A stretch of 64,000 nt of DNA from Colletes latitarsis (taxonomy: Eukaryota; Arthropoda; Insecta; Hymenoptera; Colletidae), in NCBI RefSeq assembly GCF_051014445.1, contig NW_027488370.1, positions 3,100,001 to 3,164,000 of the forward strand, written 5' to 3'. The translations under genes and the position numbers were made by a program. Below the pieces are notes generated by a model. The model did not search any database. It was not told the origin of the DNA and saw nothing but the letters and a program-made list of their open reading frames with translations. How positions within the stretch are numbered: the stretch's first letter is position 1; each line of letters starts with the position of its first letter. Below, in pieces: positions 1-14,039 of the stretch.

Positions 1-53
1 ATACTTCATGGCTAGATCCTGGGCTATTTCTGGATTGGATCACGTAGTAAGGT

Positions 54-229
54 GGTACCACACTGAAACATTCAATAAAACCTGGTCTGGATAAATATTT
101 TAGAGGATAACGCATCTTAGGTCTGGGTTAGGTCTAAGATTTGCCCTAATCAGGCTCACAGTTTAGCGTTTTTCACATACTTGTTGAACAGATCCTGGGT
201 TTTTTCTGGTTTGGATCACGAAGTAGTGT
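54..229 (+). repeat. Representative 176-bp satellite monomer
   Basis: One complete unit, from the GGTACC at 54 to the base before the next GGTACC at 230. It is given as a reference for the whole array. Other monomers differ by scattered substitutions, small indels in the T tract, and an exchanged linker segment before GATCCTGGG. Confidence 0.9.
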
Positions 230-240
230 GGTACCACACT
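225..240. repeat. 16-bp perfect palindrome in the monomer (example copy)
   Basis: AGTGTGGTACCACACT is a perfect dyad with a KpnI-type GGTACC core. It recurs at 401-416 and many later units. Most other monomers keep a 10-12 bp core (TGTGGTACCACA), while some lose it (GAAGTACAACAC or GTGGGACCACAC variants). Short dyads are a known feature of several animal satellites and may form cruciforms; a function here is inference. Confidence 0.85.
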
Positions 241-292
241 GAAACAGTCCATTATACCTGGTCTGGATAAATATTTTAGAGGGTAACGCATC

Positions 293-314
293 TTAGGTCT
301 GGGTTAGGTCTAAG
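293..314 (+). repeat. Telomere-like 11-mer pair inside the monomer (example copy)
   Basis: TTAGGTCTGGG (293-303) is followed directly by TTAGGTCTAAG (304-314). Nearly every monomer has such a pair, with variants such as TTAGGTCTAGG, TTAGGCCTGGG, ATAGGTCTGGG and TTAGGACACGG. The first five bases equal the canonical arthropod telomere repeat TTAGG. All retrotransposon insertions in the window fall in or next to this pair. Confidence 0.85.
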
Positions 315-3300
315 ATTTGCCCTCATCAGGCTCACAGTTTAGCGTTTTTCACATACTTGTTGAACAGATCCTGGGTTTTTTCTGGTTTGGATCACGAAGT
401 AGTGTGGTACCACACTGAAACAGTCCATTATACCTGGTCTGGATAAATATTTTAGAGGGTAACGCATCTTAGGTCTGGGTTAGGTCTAAGATTTGCCCTC
501 ATCAGGCTCACAGTTTAGCGTTTTTCACATACTTGTTGAACGGATCCTGGGTTTTTTTCTGGTTTTGATCACGTAGTCATGAGGTACCACAATGAAACAT
601 TCAATTTAACCTGGTCTTGATAAAAATTTTACAGAATAACGCATGTTAGGTCTGGGTTAGGTCTAGGATTTGCCCTCATCAGGCTCTTACTTTCGCATAT
701 TTCTCATACTTCATGGCTAGATCCTGGGCTATTTCTTGATTGGATCACGTAGTAATGTGGTACCACACTGAAACAGTCTATTAAACCTGGTTTTGATCAA
801 TATTTTAGAGAATAATTCATGTTAGGTCTAGGTTAGGTCAGGGATTTGCTCTCATCAGGCTCATTCTTTCGCATATTTCTCATACTTGATGGCTAGATCC
901 TGGGCTTTTTCTGGATTGCATCACGTAGTAATGAAGTACAACACTGAAACAGTCAATTAAACCTGGTTTCGATCAATATTTTAGAGAATAATTCATGTTA
1001 GGTCTAGGTTAGGTCTGGGATTTGCTCTCATCAGGCTCATTCTTTCGCATATTTCTCATACTTGATGGCTAGATCCTGGGCTTTTTCTGGATTGCATCAC
1101 GTAGCAATGAAGTACAACACTGAAACAGTCAATTAAACCTGGTTTCCATCAATATTTTAGAGGACAACGCATGTTAGGTCTAGGTTAGGCCTGGGATTTG
1201 CCCTCATCAGGCTCATACTGTCGCAGTTTTAACATACTTGTTGAACGGATACTGGGTTTTTTCTGGTTTGGTTCACGTAGTAATGTGGTACCACACTGAA
1301 ACATTCAATTAAACCTGGTCTTGATAAATATTTTAGAGGATAACGCATGTTAGGTTTGGGTTAGGTCTAGGATTTGCCCTCATCAGGCTCATACTTTCGC
1401 ATATTTCTCATACTTCATGGCTAGATCCTGGGCTGTTTCTGGATTGTATCACGTAGTAATGTGGTACCACGCTGAAACAGTCGATTAAACCTGGTTTCGA
1501 TCAATATTTTAGAGGATAACGCAAGTTAAGTCTGGGATAGGTCTGGGATTTGACCTCATCAGACTCATACTTTCGCATTCTTCACATACTTGTTGAACGG
1601 ATCCTGGGTTTTTTCTGGTTTGGATCACGTAAGAAAGGGGGACCACACTGAAACAGTCGACTAAACCTGGTTTCGATCAATATTTTAGAGGATAACGCAT
1701 GTTAGGTCTAGGTTAGGCCTGGGGTTTTCCCTCATCAGACTCATACTTTCGCAATCTTCACATACTTATTGAACGGATCCTGGGTTTTCTCTGGTTTGGA
1801 TCATGTAGTATTGTGGGGCCACACTGAAGCAGTCAAGTAAGCCTGGTTTCGATCAATATTTTAGAGAATAATTCATGTTAGGTCTAGGTTAGGTCTGGGA
1901 TTTGCTCTCATCAGGCTCATTCTTTCGCATATTTCTCATACATGTTGAACAGATACTGGGTTTTTTCTGGTTTGGATCACGTAGTAATGTGGGACCACAC
2001 TGAAACAATCAATTAAACCTGATCATGATAAATATTTTAGAGGATAACGCATGCTAGGTCTGGGTTAGGTCTAGGATTTGCTCTCATCAGGCTCATACTT
2101 TCGCATATTTCTCATACTTCATGGCTAGATCCTGGGCTGTTTCTGGATTGTATCACGTAGTAATGTGGTACCACGCTGAAACAGTCAATTAAACCTGGTT
2201 TCGATCAATATTTTAGAGGATAACGCAAGTTATGTCTGGGATATGTCTAGGATTTGCCCTCATCAGGCTGTTACTTTCGCATATTTCTCATACTTCATGG
2301 CTAGATCCTCGGCCATTTCTGGATTGGATCACGTAGTAATGTGGCACTACACTGAAACAGTCAATTAAACCTGGTTTTGATCAATATTTTAGAGAATAAT
2401 TCATGTTAGGTCTAGGTTAGGTCAGGGATTTGCTCCCATCAGGCTCATTCTTTCGCATATTTCTCATACTTGATGGCTAGATCCTGGGCTTTTTCTGGAT
2501 TGCATCACGTAGTAATGAAGTACAACACTGAAACAGTCAATTAAACCTGGTTTCGATCAATATTTTAGAGAATAATTCATGTTAGGTCCAGGTTAGGTCT
2601 GGGATTTGCTCTCGTCAGGCTCATTCTTGCGCATATTTCTCATACTTGATGGCTAGATCCTGGGCTTTTTCTGGATTGCATCACGTAGTAATGAAGTACA
2701 ACACTGAAACAGTCAATTAAACCTGGTTTCCATCAATATTCTAGAGGACAACGCATGTTAGGTCTAGGTTAGGCCTGGGATTTGCCCTCATCAGAGTCAC
2801 ACTGTCGCAGTTTTAACATACTTGTTGAACGGATCCTGGGTTTTTTCTGGTTTGGTTCACGTAGTAATGTGGTACCACACTGAAACATTCAATTAAACCT
2901 TTTCTTGATAAATATTTTAGAGGATAACGCATGTTAGGTTTGGGTTAGGTCTGAGGTTTGGCCCTCATCAGGCTCATACTTTCGCATATTTCTCATACTT
3001 CATGGCTAGGTCCAGGGCTGTTTCTGGATTGTATCAGGTAGTAAAGTGGTACCACACTGAAACATTCAATGAAACCTGGTCTGGACAAATATTTTAGAGG
3101 ATAACGCATCTTAGGTCTGGGTTAGGTCTAAGATTTGCCCTCATTAGGCTCACAGTTTAGCGTTTTTCACATACTTCTTGAACAGATCCTGGGCTTTCTC
3201 TGGTTTGGATCACGAAGTAGTGTGGTACCACACTGAAACTGTCCATTAAACCTGGTTTCGCTCAATATTTTAGAGGATAACGCATGTTAGGTCTAGGTTA

Positions 3301-5216
3301 GGTTCGGGTTTGCTCTCATCAGGCTCATTCTTTCGCATATTTCTCATACATGTTGAACAGATACTGGGTTTTTTCTGGTTTGGATCACGTAGTAATGTGG
3401 GACCACACTGAAACAATCAATTAAACCTGATCATGATAAATATTTTAGAGGATAACGCATGTTAGGTCTGGGTTAGGTCTAGGATTTGCTCTCATCAGGC
3501 TCATACTTTCGCATATTTCTCATACTTCATGGCTAGATCCTGGGCTGTTTCTGGACTGTATCACGTAGTAATGTGGTACCACGCTGAAACAGTCGATGAA
3601 ACCTGGTTTCGATCAATATTTTAGAGGATAACGCAAGTTAAGTCTGGGATAGGTCTGGGATTTGACCTCATCAGACTCATACTTTCGCATTCTTCACATA
3701 CTTGTTGAACGGATCCTGGGTTTTTTCTGGTTTGGATCACGTAAGAAAGGGGGACCACACTGAAACAGTCGACTAAACCTGGTTTCGATCAATATTTTAG
3801 AGGATAACGCATGTTAGGTCTAGGTTAGGCCTGGGATTTTCCCTCATCAGACTCATACTTTCGCAATCTTCACATACTTGTTGAACGGATCCTGGGTTTT
3901 CTCTGGTTTGGATCATGTAGTATTGTGGGACCACACTGAAGCAGTCAAGTAAACCTGGTTTCGATCAATATTTTAGAGAATAATTCATGTTAGGTCTAGG
4001 TTAGGTCTGGGATTTGCTCTCATCAGGCTCATTCTTTCGCATATTTCTCATACATGTTGAACAGATAATGGGTTTTTTCTGGTTTGGATCACGTAGTAAT
4101 GTGGGACCACACTGAAACAATCAATTAAACCTGATCATGATAAATATTTTAGAGGATAACGCATGTTAGGTCTGGGTTAGGTCTAGGATTTGCTCTCATC
4201 AGGCTCATACTTTCGCATATTTCTCATACTTCATGGCTAGATCCTGGGCTGTTTCTGGATTGTATCACGTAGTAATGTGGTACCACGCTGAAACAGTCAA
4301 TTAAACCTGGTTTCGATCAATATTTTAGAGGATAACGCAAGTTATGTCTGGGATAGGTCTAGGATTTGCCCTCATCAGGCTGTTACTAACGCATATTTCG
4401 CATACTTCATGGCTAGATCCTGGGCTGTTTTTGGATTGGATCACGTAGTAAAGTGGTACCACACTGAAACATTCAATGAAACCTGGTCTGGATAAATATT
4501 TTAGAGAATAACGCATGTTAGGTCTGGGTTAGATCTAGGATTTGCCCTCATCAGGCTCATACTTTCGTATATTTCTCATACTTCATGGCTAGATCCTGGG
4601 CTATTTCTGGTTTGGATCACGTAGTAATGTGGGACCACACTGAAACAATCAATTAAACCTGATCATGATAAATATTTTAGAGGATAACGCATGTTAGGTC
4701 TAAGTTAGGTCTGGGATTTCCTCTCATCAGGCTCATTCTTTCGCATATTTCTCATACATGTTGAACAGATCCTGGGTTTTTTCTGGTTTCGCTCACGTAG
4801 TAATGTGGGACCACACTGAAACAATCAATTAAAGCTGATCTTGATAAATATTTTAGAGGATAACGCATGTTAGGTCTGGGTTAGGTCTAAGATTTGCCCT
4901 CATCAGGCTCACAGATTAGCGTTTTTCACATACTAGTTGAACAGATCCTGGGCTTTTTCTGGTTTGGATCACGAAGTAGTGTGGTACGTCACTGAAACAG
5001 TCCATTAAACCTGGTTTCGCTCAATATTTTAGAGGATAACGCATGTTAGGTCTAGGTTACGTCTGGGATTTGCTCTCATCAGGCTCATTCTTTCGCATAT
5101 TTCTCATACTTGATGGCTAGATCCTGGGCTTTTTCTGGATTGCATCACGTAGTAATGTAGTACCACACTGAAACAGTCGATTAATCCAGGTTTCGATCAA
5201 TATTTTTGAGGATAAC

Positions 5217-8200
5217 GCATGTTAGGTCTAGGTTAGGCCTGGGATTTTCACTCATCGGACTCATACTTTCGCATTCTTCACATTCTTGTTGAACGGATCC
5301 TGGGTTTTTTCTGGTTTGGATCACGTAGTAATGTGGGACCACGCTGAAACAGTCAAGTAAACCTGGTTTCGATCAATATTTTAGAGAATAATTCATGTTA
5401 GGTCTAGGTTAGGTCTGGGATTTGCTCTCATCAGGCTCATTCTTTCGCATATTTCTCATACTTGATGGCTAGATCCTGGGCTTTTTCAGGATTGCATCAC
5501 GTAGTAATGAAGTACAACACTGAAACAGTCAATTAAACCTGGTTTCCATCAATATCTTGAAGGACAACGCAAGTTTGGTCTGGGATATGTCTGGGATTTG
5601 CCCTCATCAGGCTCATACTTTCGCGTTTTTCACATACTTGTTGAACAGATCCTGGGTTTTTTCTGGTTTGGATCACGTAGCAGTGTGGTACCACGCTGAA
5701 ACAGTCCATTAAACCTGGTTTGGATCAATATTTTAGAGGATAACGCATGTTAGGTCTAGGTTAGGCCTGGGATTTTCACTCATCAGACTCATACTTTCGC
5801 ATTCTTCACATACTTGTTGAACGGATCCTGGGTTATTTCTGGTTTGGTTCACGCAGTAATGTGGTACCACACTGAAACATTCAATTAAACCTTTTCTTGA
5901 TAAATATTTTAGAGGATAACGCATGTTAGGCTTGGGTTAGGTCTAGGATTTGCCCTCATCAGGCTTATACTTTCGCATATTTCTCATACTTCATGGCTAG
6001 ATCCTGGGCTGTTTCTGGATTGTATCAGGTAGTAAAGTGGTACCACACTGAAACATTCAATGAAACCTGGTCTGGATAAATATTTTAGAGGATAACGCAT
6101 CTTAGGTCTGGGTTAGGTCTAAGATTTGCCCTCATCAGGCTCACAGTTTAGCGTTTTTCACATACTTCTTGAACAGATCCTGGGCTTTCTCTGGTTTGGA
6201 TCACGAAGTAGTGTGGTACCACACTGAAACAGTCCATTAAACCTGGTTTGGATCAATATTTTAGAGGATAACGCATGTTAGGTCTAGGTTAGGCCTGGGA
6301 TTTTCACTCATCAGACTCATACTTTCGCATTCTTCACATACTTGTTGAACGGATCCTGGGTTATTTCTGGTTTGGATCACGTAGTAATGTGGGACCATAC
6401 TGAAACAGTCATTTAAACCAGGTTTCGATCAATATTTTAGAGAATAATTCATGTTAGGTCTAGGTTAGGTCTGGGATTTGCTCTCATCAGGCTCATTCTT
6501 TCGCATATTTCTCATACTTCATGGCTAGATCCTGGGCTGTTTCTGGATTGTATCACGTAGTAATGTGGTACCACGCTGAAACAGTCAATTAAACCTGGTT
6601 TCGATCAATATTTTAGAGAATAATTCATGTTAGGTCGAGGTTAGGTCTGGGATTTGCTCTCATCAGGCTCATTCTTTCGCATATTTCTCATACTTGATTG
6701 CTAGATCCTGGGCTTTTTCTGGATTGCATCACGTAGTAATGAAGTACAACACAGAAACAGTCAATTAAACCTGGTTTCCATCAATATTCTAGAGGACAAC
6801 GCATGTTAGGTCTAGGTTAGGCCTGGGATTTGCCCTCATCAGGGTCATACTGTCGCAGTTTTAACATACTTGTTGAACGGATCCTGGGTTTTTTCTGGTT
6901 TGGTTCACGCAGTAGTGTGGTACAACACTGAAACAGTCAATTAAACCTGGTTTCCATCAATATTCTAGAGGACAACGCAAGTTAGGTCTGGGATAGGGCT
7001 AGGATTTGCCCTCATCAGGCTCATACTTTCGCATATTTCTCATACTTCATGGCTAGATCCTGGGCTGTTTCTGGATTGGATCACGTAGTAATGTGGTACC
7101 ACGCTGAAACAGTCAATTAAACCTGGTTTCGATCAATATTTTAGAGGATAACGCAAGTTAGGTCTGGGATAGGTCTAGGATTTGCCCTCATCAGGCTCTT
7201 AGTTTCGCATATTTCTCATACTTCATGGCTAGATCCTGGGCTATTTCTGGATTGGATCACGTAGTAAAGTGGTACCACACAGAAACATTCAATGAAACCT
7301 GGTCTGGATAAATATTTTAGAGGATAACGCATCTTATGTCTGGGTTCGGTCTAAGATTTGCCCTCATCAGGCTCACAGATTAGCGTTTTTCACATACTAG
7401 TTGAACAGATCCTGGGCTTTTTCTGGTTTGGATCACGAAGTAGTGTGGTACGTCACTGAAACAGTCCATTAAACCTGGTTTCGCTCAATATTTTAGAGGA
7501 TAACGCATGTTAGGTCTAGGTTAGGTCTGGGATTTGCTCTCATCAGGCTCATTCTTTCGCATATTTCTCATACTTGATGGCTAGATCCTGGGCTTTTTCT
7601 GGATTGCATCACGTAGTAATGTAGTACCACACTGAAACAGTCGATTAATCCAGGTTTCGATCAATATTTTTGAGGATAACGCATGTTAGGTCTAGGTTAG
7701 GCCTGGGATTTTCACTCATCGGACTCATACTTTCGCATTCTTCACATTCTTGTTGAACGGATCCTGGGTTTTTTCTGGTTTGGATCACGTAGTAATGTGG
7801 GACCACGCTGAAACAGTCAATTAAACCTGGTTTCGATCAATATTTTAGAGAATAATTCATGTTAGGTCTAGGTTAGGTCTGGGATTTGCTCTCATCAGGC
7901 TCATTCTTTCGCATATTTCTCATACTTCATGGCTAGATCTTGGGCTGTTTCTGGATTGTATCACGTAGTAATGTGGTACCACGCTGAAACAGTCAATTAA
8001 ACCTGGTTTCGATCAATATTTTGGAGAATAATTCATGTTAGGTCTAGGTTAGGTCTGGGATTTGCTCTCATCAGGCTCATTCTTTCGCATATTTCTCATA
8101 CTTGATGGCTAGATCCTGGGCTTTTTCTGGATTGCATCACGTAGTAATGAAGTACAACACAGAAACAGTCAATTAAACCTGGTTTCCATCAATATTCTAG

Positions 8201-11200
8201 AGGACAACGCATGTTAGGTCTAGGTTAGGCCTGGGATTTGCCCTCATCAGGGTCATACTGTCGCAGTTTTAACATACTTGTTGAACGGATCCTGGGTTTT
8301 TTTCTGGTTTGGTTCACGCAGTAGTGTGGTACAACACTGAAACAGTCCATTAAACCTGGTTTCGCTCAATATTTTAGAGGATAACGCATGTTAGGTCTAG
8401 GTTAGGTCTGGGATTTGCTCTCATCAGGCTCATTCTTTCGCATATTTCTCATACTTGATGGCTAGATCCTGGGCTTTTTCTGGATTGCATCACGTAGTAA
8501 TGTAGTACCACACTGAAACAGTCGATTAATCCAGGTTTCGATCAATATTTTTGAGGATAACGCATGTTAGGTCTAGGTTAGGCCTGGGATTTTCACTCAT
8601 CGGACTCATACTTTCGCATTCTTCACATTCTTGTTGAACGGATCCTGGGTTTTTTCTGGTTTGGATCACGTAGTAATGTGGGACCACGCTGAAACAGTCA
8701 ATTAAACCTGGTTTCGATCAATATTTTAGAGAATAATTCATGTTAGGTCTAGGTTAGGTCTGGGATTTGCTCTCATCAGGCTCATTCTTTCGCATATTTC
8801 TCATACTTCATGGCTAGATCTTGGGCTGTTTCTGGATTGTATCACGTAGTAATGTGGTACCACGCTGAAACAGTCAATTAAACCTGGTTTCGATCAATAT
8901 TTTGGAGAATAATCCATGTTAGGTCTAGGTTAGGTCTGGGATTTGCTCTCATCAGGCTCATTCTTTCGCATATTTCTCATACTTGATGGCTAGATCCTGG
9001 GCTTTTTCTGGATTGCATCACGTAGTAATGAAGTACAACACAGAAACAGTCAATTAAACCTGGTTTCCATCAATATTCTAGAGGACAACGCATGTTAGGT
9101 CTAGGTTAGGCCTGGGATTTGCCCTCATCAGGGTCATACTGTCGCAGTTTTAACATACTTGTTGAACGGATCCTGGGTTTTTTTCTGGTTTGGTTCACGC
9201 AGTAGTGTGGTACAACACTGAAACAGTCAATTAAACCTGGTTTCCATCAATATTCTAGAGGACAACGCAAGTTAGGTCTGGGATAGGGCTAGGATTTGCC
9301 CTCATCAGGCTCATTCTTTCGCATATTTCTCATACTTCATGGCTAGATCCTGGGCTGTTTCTGGATTGTATCACGTAGTAATGTGGTACCACGCTGAAAC
9401 AGTCAATTAAACCTGGTTTCGATCAATATTTTAGAGAATAATTCATGTTAGGTCTAGGTTAGGTCTGGGATTTGCTCTCATCAGGCTCATTCTTTCGCAT
9501 ATTTCTCATACTTGATTGCTAGATCCTGGGCTTTTTCTGGATTGCATCACGTAGTAATGAAGTACAACACAGAAACAGTCAATTAAACCTGGTTTCCATC
9601 AATATTCTAGAGGACGACGCATGTTAGGTCTAGGTTAGGTCTGGGATTTGCCCTCATCAGGGTCATACTGTCGCAGTTTTAACATACTTGTTGAACGGAT
9701 CCTGGGTTTTTTCTGGTTTGGTTCACGCAGTAGTGTGGTACAACACTGAAACAGTCAATTAAACCTGGTTTCCATCAATATTCTAGAGGACAACGCAAGT
9801 TAGGTCTGGGATAGGGCTAGGATTTGCCCTCATCAGGCTCATACTTTCGCATATTTCTCATACTTCATGGCTAGATCCTGGGCTGTTTCTGGATTGGATC
9901 ACGTAGTAATGTGGTACCACGCTGAAACAGTCAATTAAACCTGGTTTCGATCAATATTTTAGAGGATAACGCAAGTTAGGTCTGGGATAGGTCTAGGATT
10001 TGCCCTCATCAGGCTCTTAGTTTCGCATATTTCTCATACTTCATGGCTAGATCCTGGGCTATTTCTGGATTGGATCACGTAGTAAAGTGGTACCACACTG
10101 AAACATTCAATGAAACCTGGTCTGGATAAATATTTTAGAGGATAACGCATCTTATGTCTGGGTTCGGTCTAAGATTTGCCCTCATCAGGCTCACAGATTA
10201 GCGTTTTTCACATACTAGTTGAACAGATCCTGGGCTTTTTCTGGTTTGGATCACGAAGTAGTGTGGTACGTCACTGAAACAGTCCATTAAACCTGGTTTC
10301 GCTCAATATTTTAGAGGATAACGCATGTTAGGTCTAGGTTAGGTCTGGGATTTGCTCTCATCAGGCTCATTCTTTCGCATATTTCTCATACTTGATGGCT
10401 AGATCCTGGGCTTTTTCTGGATTGCATCACGTAGTAATGTAGTACCACACTGAAACAGTCGATTAATCCAGGTTTCGATCAATATTTTTGAGGATAACGC
10501 ATGTTAGGTCTAGGTTAGGCCTGGGATTTTCACTCATCGGACTCATACTTTCGCATTCTTCACATTCTTGTTGAACGGATCCTGGGTTTTTTCTGGTTTG
10601 GATCACGTAGTAATGTGGGACCACGCTGAAACAGTCAATTAAACCTGGTTTCGATCAATATTTTGGAGAATAATTCATGTTAGGTCTAGGTTAGGTCTGG
10701 GATTTGCTCTCATCAGGCTCATTCTTTCGCATATTTCTCATACTTGATGGCTAGATCCTGGGCTTTTTCTGGATTGCATCACGTAGTAATGAAGTACAAC
10801 ACAGAAACAGTCAATTAAACCTGGTTTCCATCAATATTCTAGAGGACAACGCATGTTAGGTCTAGGTTAGGCCTGGGATTTGCCCTCATCAGGGTCATAC
10901 TGTCGCAGTTTTAACATACTTGTTGAACGGATCCTGGGTTTTTTCTGGTTTGGTTCACGCAGTAATGTGGTACCACACTGAAACATTCAATTAAACCTTT
11001 TCTTGATAAATATTTTAGAGGATAACGCATGTTAGGTTTGGGTTAGGTCTAGGATTTGCCCTCATCAGGCTCATACTTTCGCATATTTCTCATACTTCAT
11101 GGCTAGATCCTGGGCTGTTTCTGGATTGTATCAGGTAGTAAAGTGGTACCACACTGAAACATTCAATGAAACCTGGTCTGGATAAATATTTTAGAGGATA

Positions 11201-12976
11201 ACGCATCTTAGGTCTGGGTTAGGTCTAAGATTTGCCCTCATCAGGCTCACAGTTTAGCGTTTTTCACATACTTCTTGAACAGATCCTGGGCTTTCTCTGG
11301 TTTGGATCACGAAGTAGTGTGGTACCACACTGAAACAGTCCATTAAACCTGGTTTGGATCAATATTTTAGAGGATAACGCATGTTAGGTCTAGGTTAGGC
11401 CTGGGATTTTCACTCATCAGACTCATACTTTCGCATTCTTCACATACTTGTTGAACGGATCCTGGGTTATTTCTGGTTTGGATCACGTAGTAATGTGGGA
11501 CCACACTGAAACAGTCATTTAGACCAGGTTTCGATCAATATTTTAGAGAATAATTCATGTTAGGTCTAGGTTAGGTCTGGGATTTGCTCTCATCAGGCTC
11601 ATTCTTTCGCATATTTCTCATACTTCATGGCTAGATCCTGGGCTGTTTCTGGATTGTATCACGTAGTAATGTGGTACCACGCTGAAACAGTCAATTAAAC
11701 CTGGTTTCGATCAATATTTTAGAGAATAATTCATGTTAGGTCTAGGTTAGGTCTGGGATTTGCTCTCATCAGGCTCATTCTTTCGCATATTTCTCATACT
11801 TGATTGCTAGATCCTGGGCTTTTTCTGGATTGCATCACGTAGTAATGAAGTACAACACAGAAACAGTCAATTAAACCTGGTTTCCATCAATATTCTAGAG
11901 GACAACGCATGTTAGGTCTAGGTTAGGTCTGGGATTTGCCCTCATCAGGGTCATACTGTCGCAGTTTTAACATACTTGTTGAACGGATCCTGGGTTTTTT
12001 CTGGTTTGGTTCACGCAGTAGTGTGGTACAACACTGAAACAGTCAATTAAACCTGGTTTCCATCAATATTCTAGAGGACAACGCATGTTAGGTCTAGTTT
12101 AGGCCTGGGATTTGCCCTCATCAGGGTCATACTGTCGCAGTTTTAACATACTTGTTGAACGGATCCTGGGTTTTTTCTGGTTTGGTTCACGCAGTAGTGT
12201 GGTACAACACTGAAACAGTCAATTAAACCTGGTTTCCATCAATATTCTAGAGGACAACGCAAGTTAGGTCTGGGATAGGGCTAGGATTTGCCCTCATCAG
12301 GCTCAAACTTTCGCATATTTCTCATACTTCATGGCTAGATCCTGGGCTGTTTCTGGATTGGATCACGTAGTAATGTGGTACCACGCTGAAACAGTCAATT
12401 AAACCTGGTTTCGATCAATATTTTAGAGGATAACGCAAGTTAGGTCTGGGATAGGTCTAGGATTTGCCCTCATCAGGCTCTTAGTTTCGCATATTTCTCA
12501 TACTTCATGGCTAGATCCTGGGCTATTTCTGGATTGGATCACGTAGTAAAGTGGTACCACACTGAAACATTCAATGAAACCTGGTCTGGATAAATATTTT
12601 AGAGGATAACGCATCTTATGTCTGGGTTCGGTCTAAGATTTGCCCTCATCAGGCTCACAGATTAGCGTTTTTCACATACTAGTTGAACAGATCCTGGGCT
12701 TTTTCTGGTTTGGATCACGAAGTAGTGTGGTACGTCACTGAAACAGTCCATTAAACCTGGTTTCGCTCAATATTTTAGAGGATAACGCATGTTAGGTCTA
12801 GGTTAGGTCTGGGATTTGCTCTCATCAGGCTCATTCTTTCGCATATTTCTCATACTTGATGGCTAGATCCTGGGCTTTTTCTGGATTGCATCACGTAGTA
12901 GTGTAGTACCACACTGAAACAGTCGATTAATCCAGGTTTCGATCAATATTTTTGAGGATAACGCATGTTAGGTCTA
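5217..12976 (+). repeat. Higher-order repeat of 14 monomers (2464-bp period)
   Basis: A diagnostic monomer with the string CTCATCGGACTCATAC, preceded by GCATGTTAGG, has its GCATG at 5217, 7681, 8562, 10499 and 12963. The spacings are 2464, 881, 1937 and 2464 bp, that is 14, 5, 11 and 14 units. A second marker (CTTATGTCTGGGTTCGG) recurs at 7333, 10151 and 12615, spacings 2818 and 2464 bp. This is the pattern expected when unequal exchange amplifies blocks of about 14 units. Confidence 0.75.
7460..9221 (+). repeat. 881-bp direct duplication (5 monomers, two copies)
   Basis: Bases 7460-8340 and 8341-9221 are nearly identical, with a few single-base changes (for example an AATTCATG to AATCCATG change in the second copy). 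The short length and high identity point to a recent unequal exchange. Confidence 0.75.
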
Positions 12977-14039
12977 GGTTAGGCCTGGGATTTTCACTCA
13001 TCGGACTCATACTTTCGCATTCTTCACATTCTTGTTGAACGGATCCTGGGTTTTTTCTGGTTTGGATCACGTAGTAATGTGGGACCACGCTGAAACAGTC
13101 AATTAAACCTGGTTTCGATCAATATTTTAGAGAATAATTCATGTTAGGTCTAGGTTAGGTCTGGGATTTGCTCTCATCAGGCTCATTCTTTCGCATATTT
13201 CTCATACTTCATGGCTAGATCTTGGGCTGTTTCTGGATTGTATCACGTAGTAATGTGGTACCACGCTGAAACAGTCAATTAAACCTGGTTTCGATCAATA
13301 TTTTGGAGAATAATTCATGTTAGGTCTAGGTTAGGTCTGGGATTTGCTCTCATCAGGCTCATTCTTTCGCATATTTCTCATACTTGATGGCTAGATCCTG
13401 GGCTTTTTCTGGATTGCATCACGTAGTAATGAAGTACAACACGGAAACAGTCAATTAAACCTGGTTTCCATCAATATTCTAGAGGACAACGCATGTTAGG
13501 TCTAGGTTAGGCCTGGGATTTGCCCTCATCAGGGTCATACTGTCGCAGTTTTAACATACTTGTTGAACGGATCCTGGGTTTTTTCTGGTTTGGTTCACGC
13601 AGTAATGTGGTACCACACTGAAGCATTCAATTAAACCTTTTCTTGATAAATATTTTAGAGGATAACGCATGTTAGGTTTGGGTTAGGTCTAGGATTTGCC
13701 CTCATCAGGCTCATACTTTCGCATATTTCTCATACTTCATGGCTAGATCCTGGGCTGTTTCTGGATTGTATCAGGTAGTAAAGTGGTACCACACTGAAAC
13801 ATTCAATGAAACCTGGTCTGGATAAATATTTTAGAGGATAACGCATCTTAGGTCTGGGTTAGGTCTAAGATTTGCCCTCATCAGGCTCACAGTTTAGCGT
13901 TTTTCACATACTTCTTGAACAGATCCTGGGCTTTCTCTGGTTTGGATCACGAAGTAGTGTGGTACCACACTGAAACAGTCCATTAAGCCTGGTTTGGATC
14001 AATATTTTAGAGGATAACGCATGTTAGGTCTAGGTTAGG
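10621..14039 (+). repeat. Near-identical blocks 10621-11399 and 13261-14039
   Basis: Compared line by line at a constant offset of 2640 bp (15 monomers), these roughly 780-bp blocks differ at only about three positions (10803, 10983 and 11347). Identity ends abruptly on both sides where a different monomer subtype begins, which marks exchange breakpoints. Confidence 0.8.
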
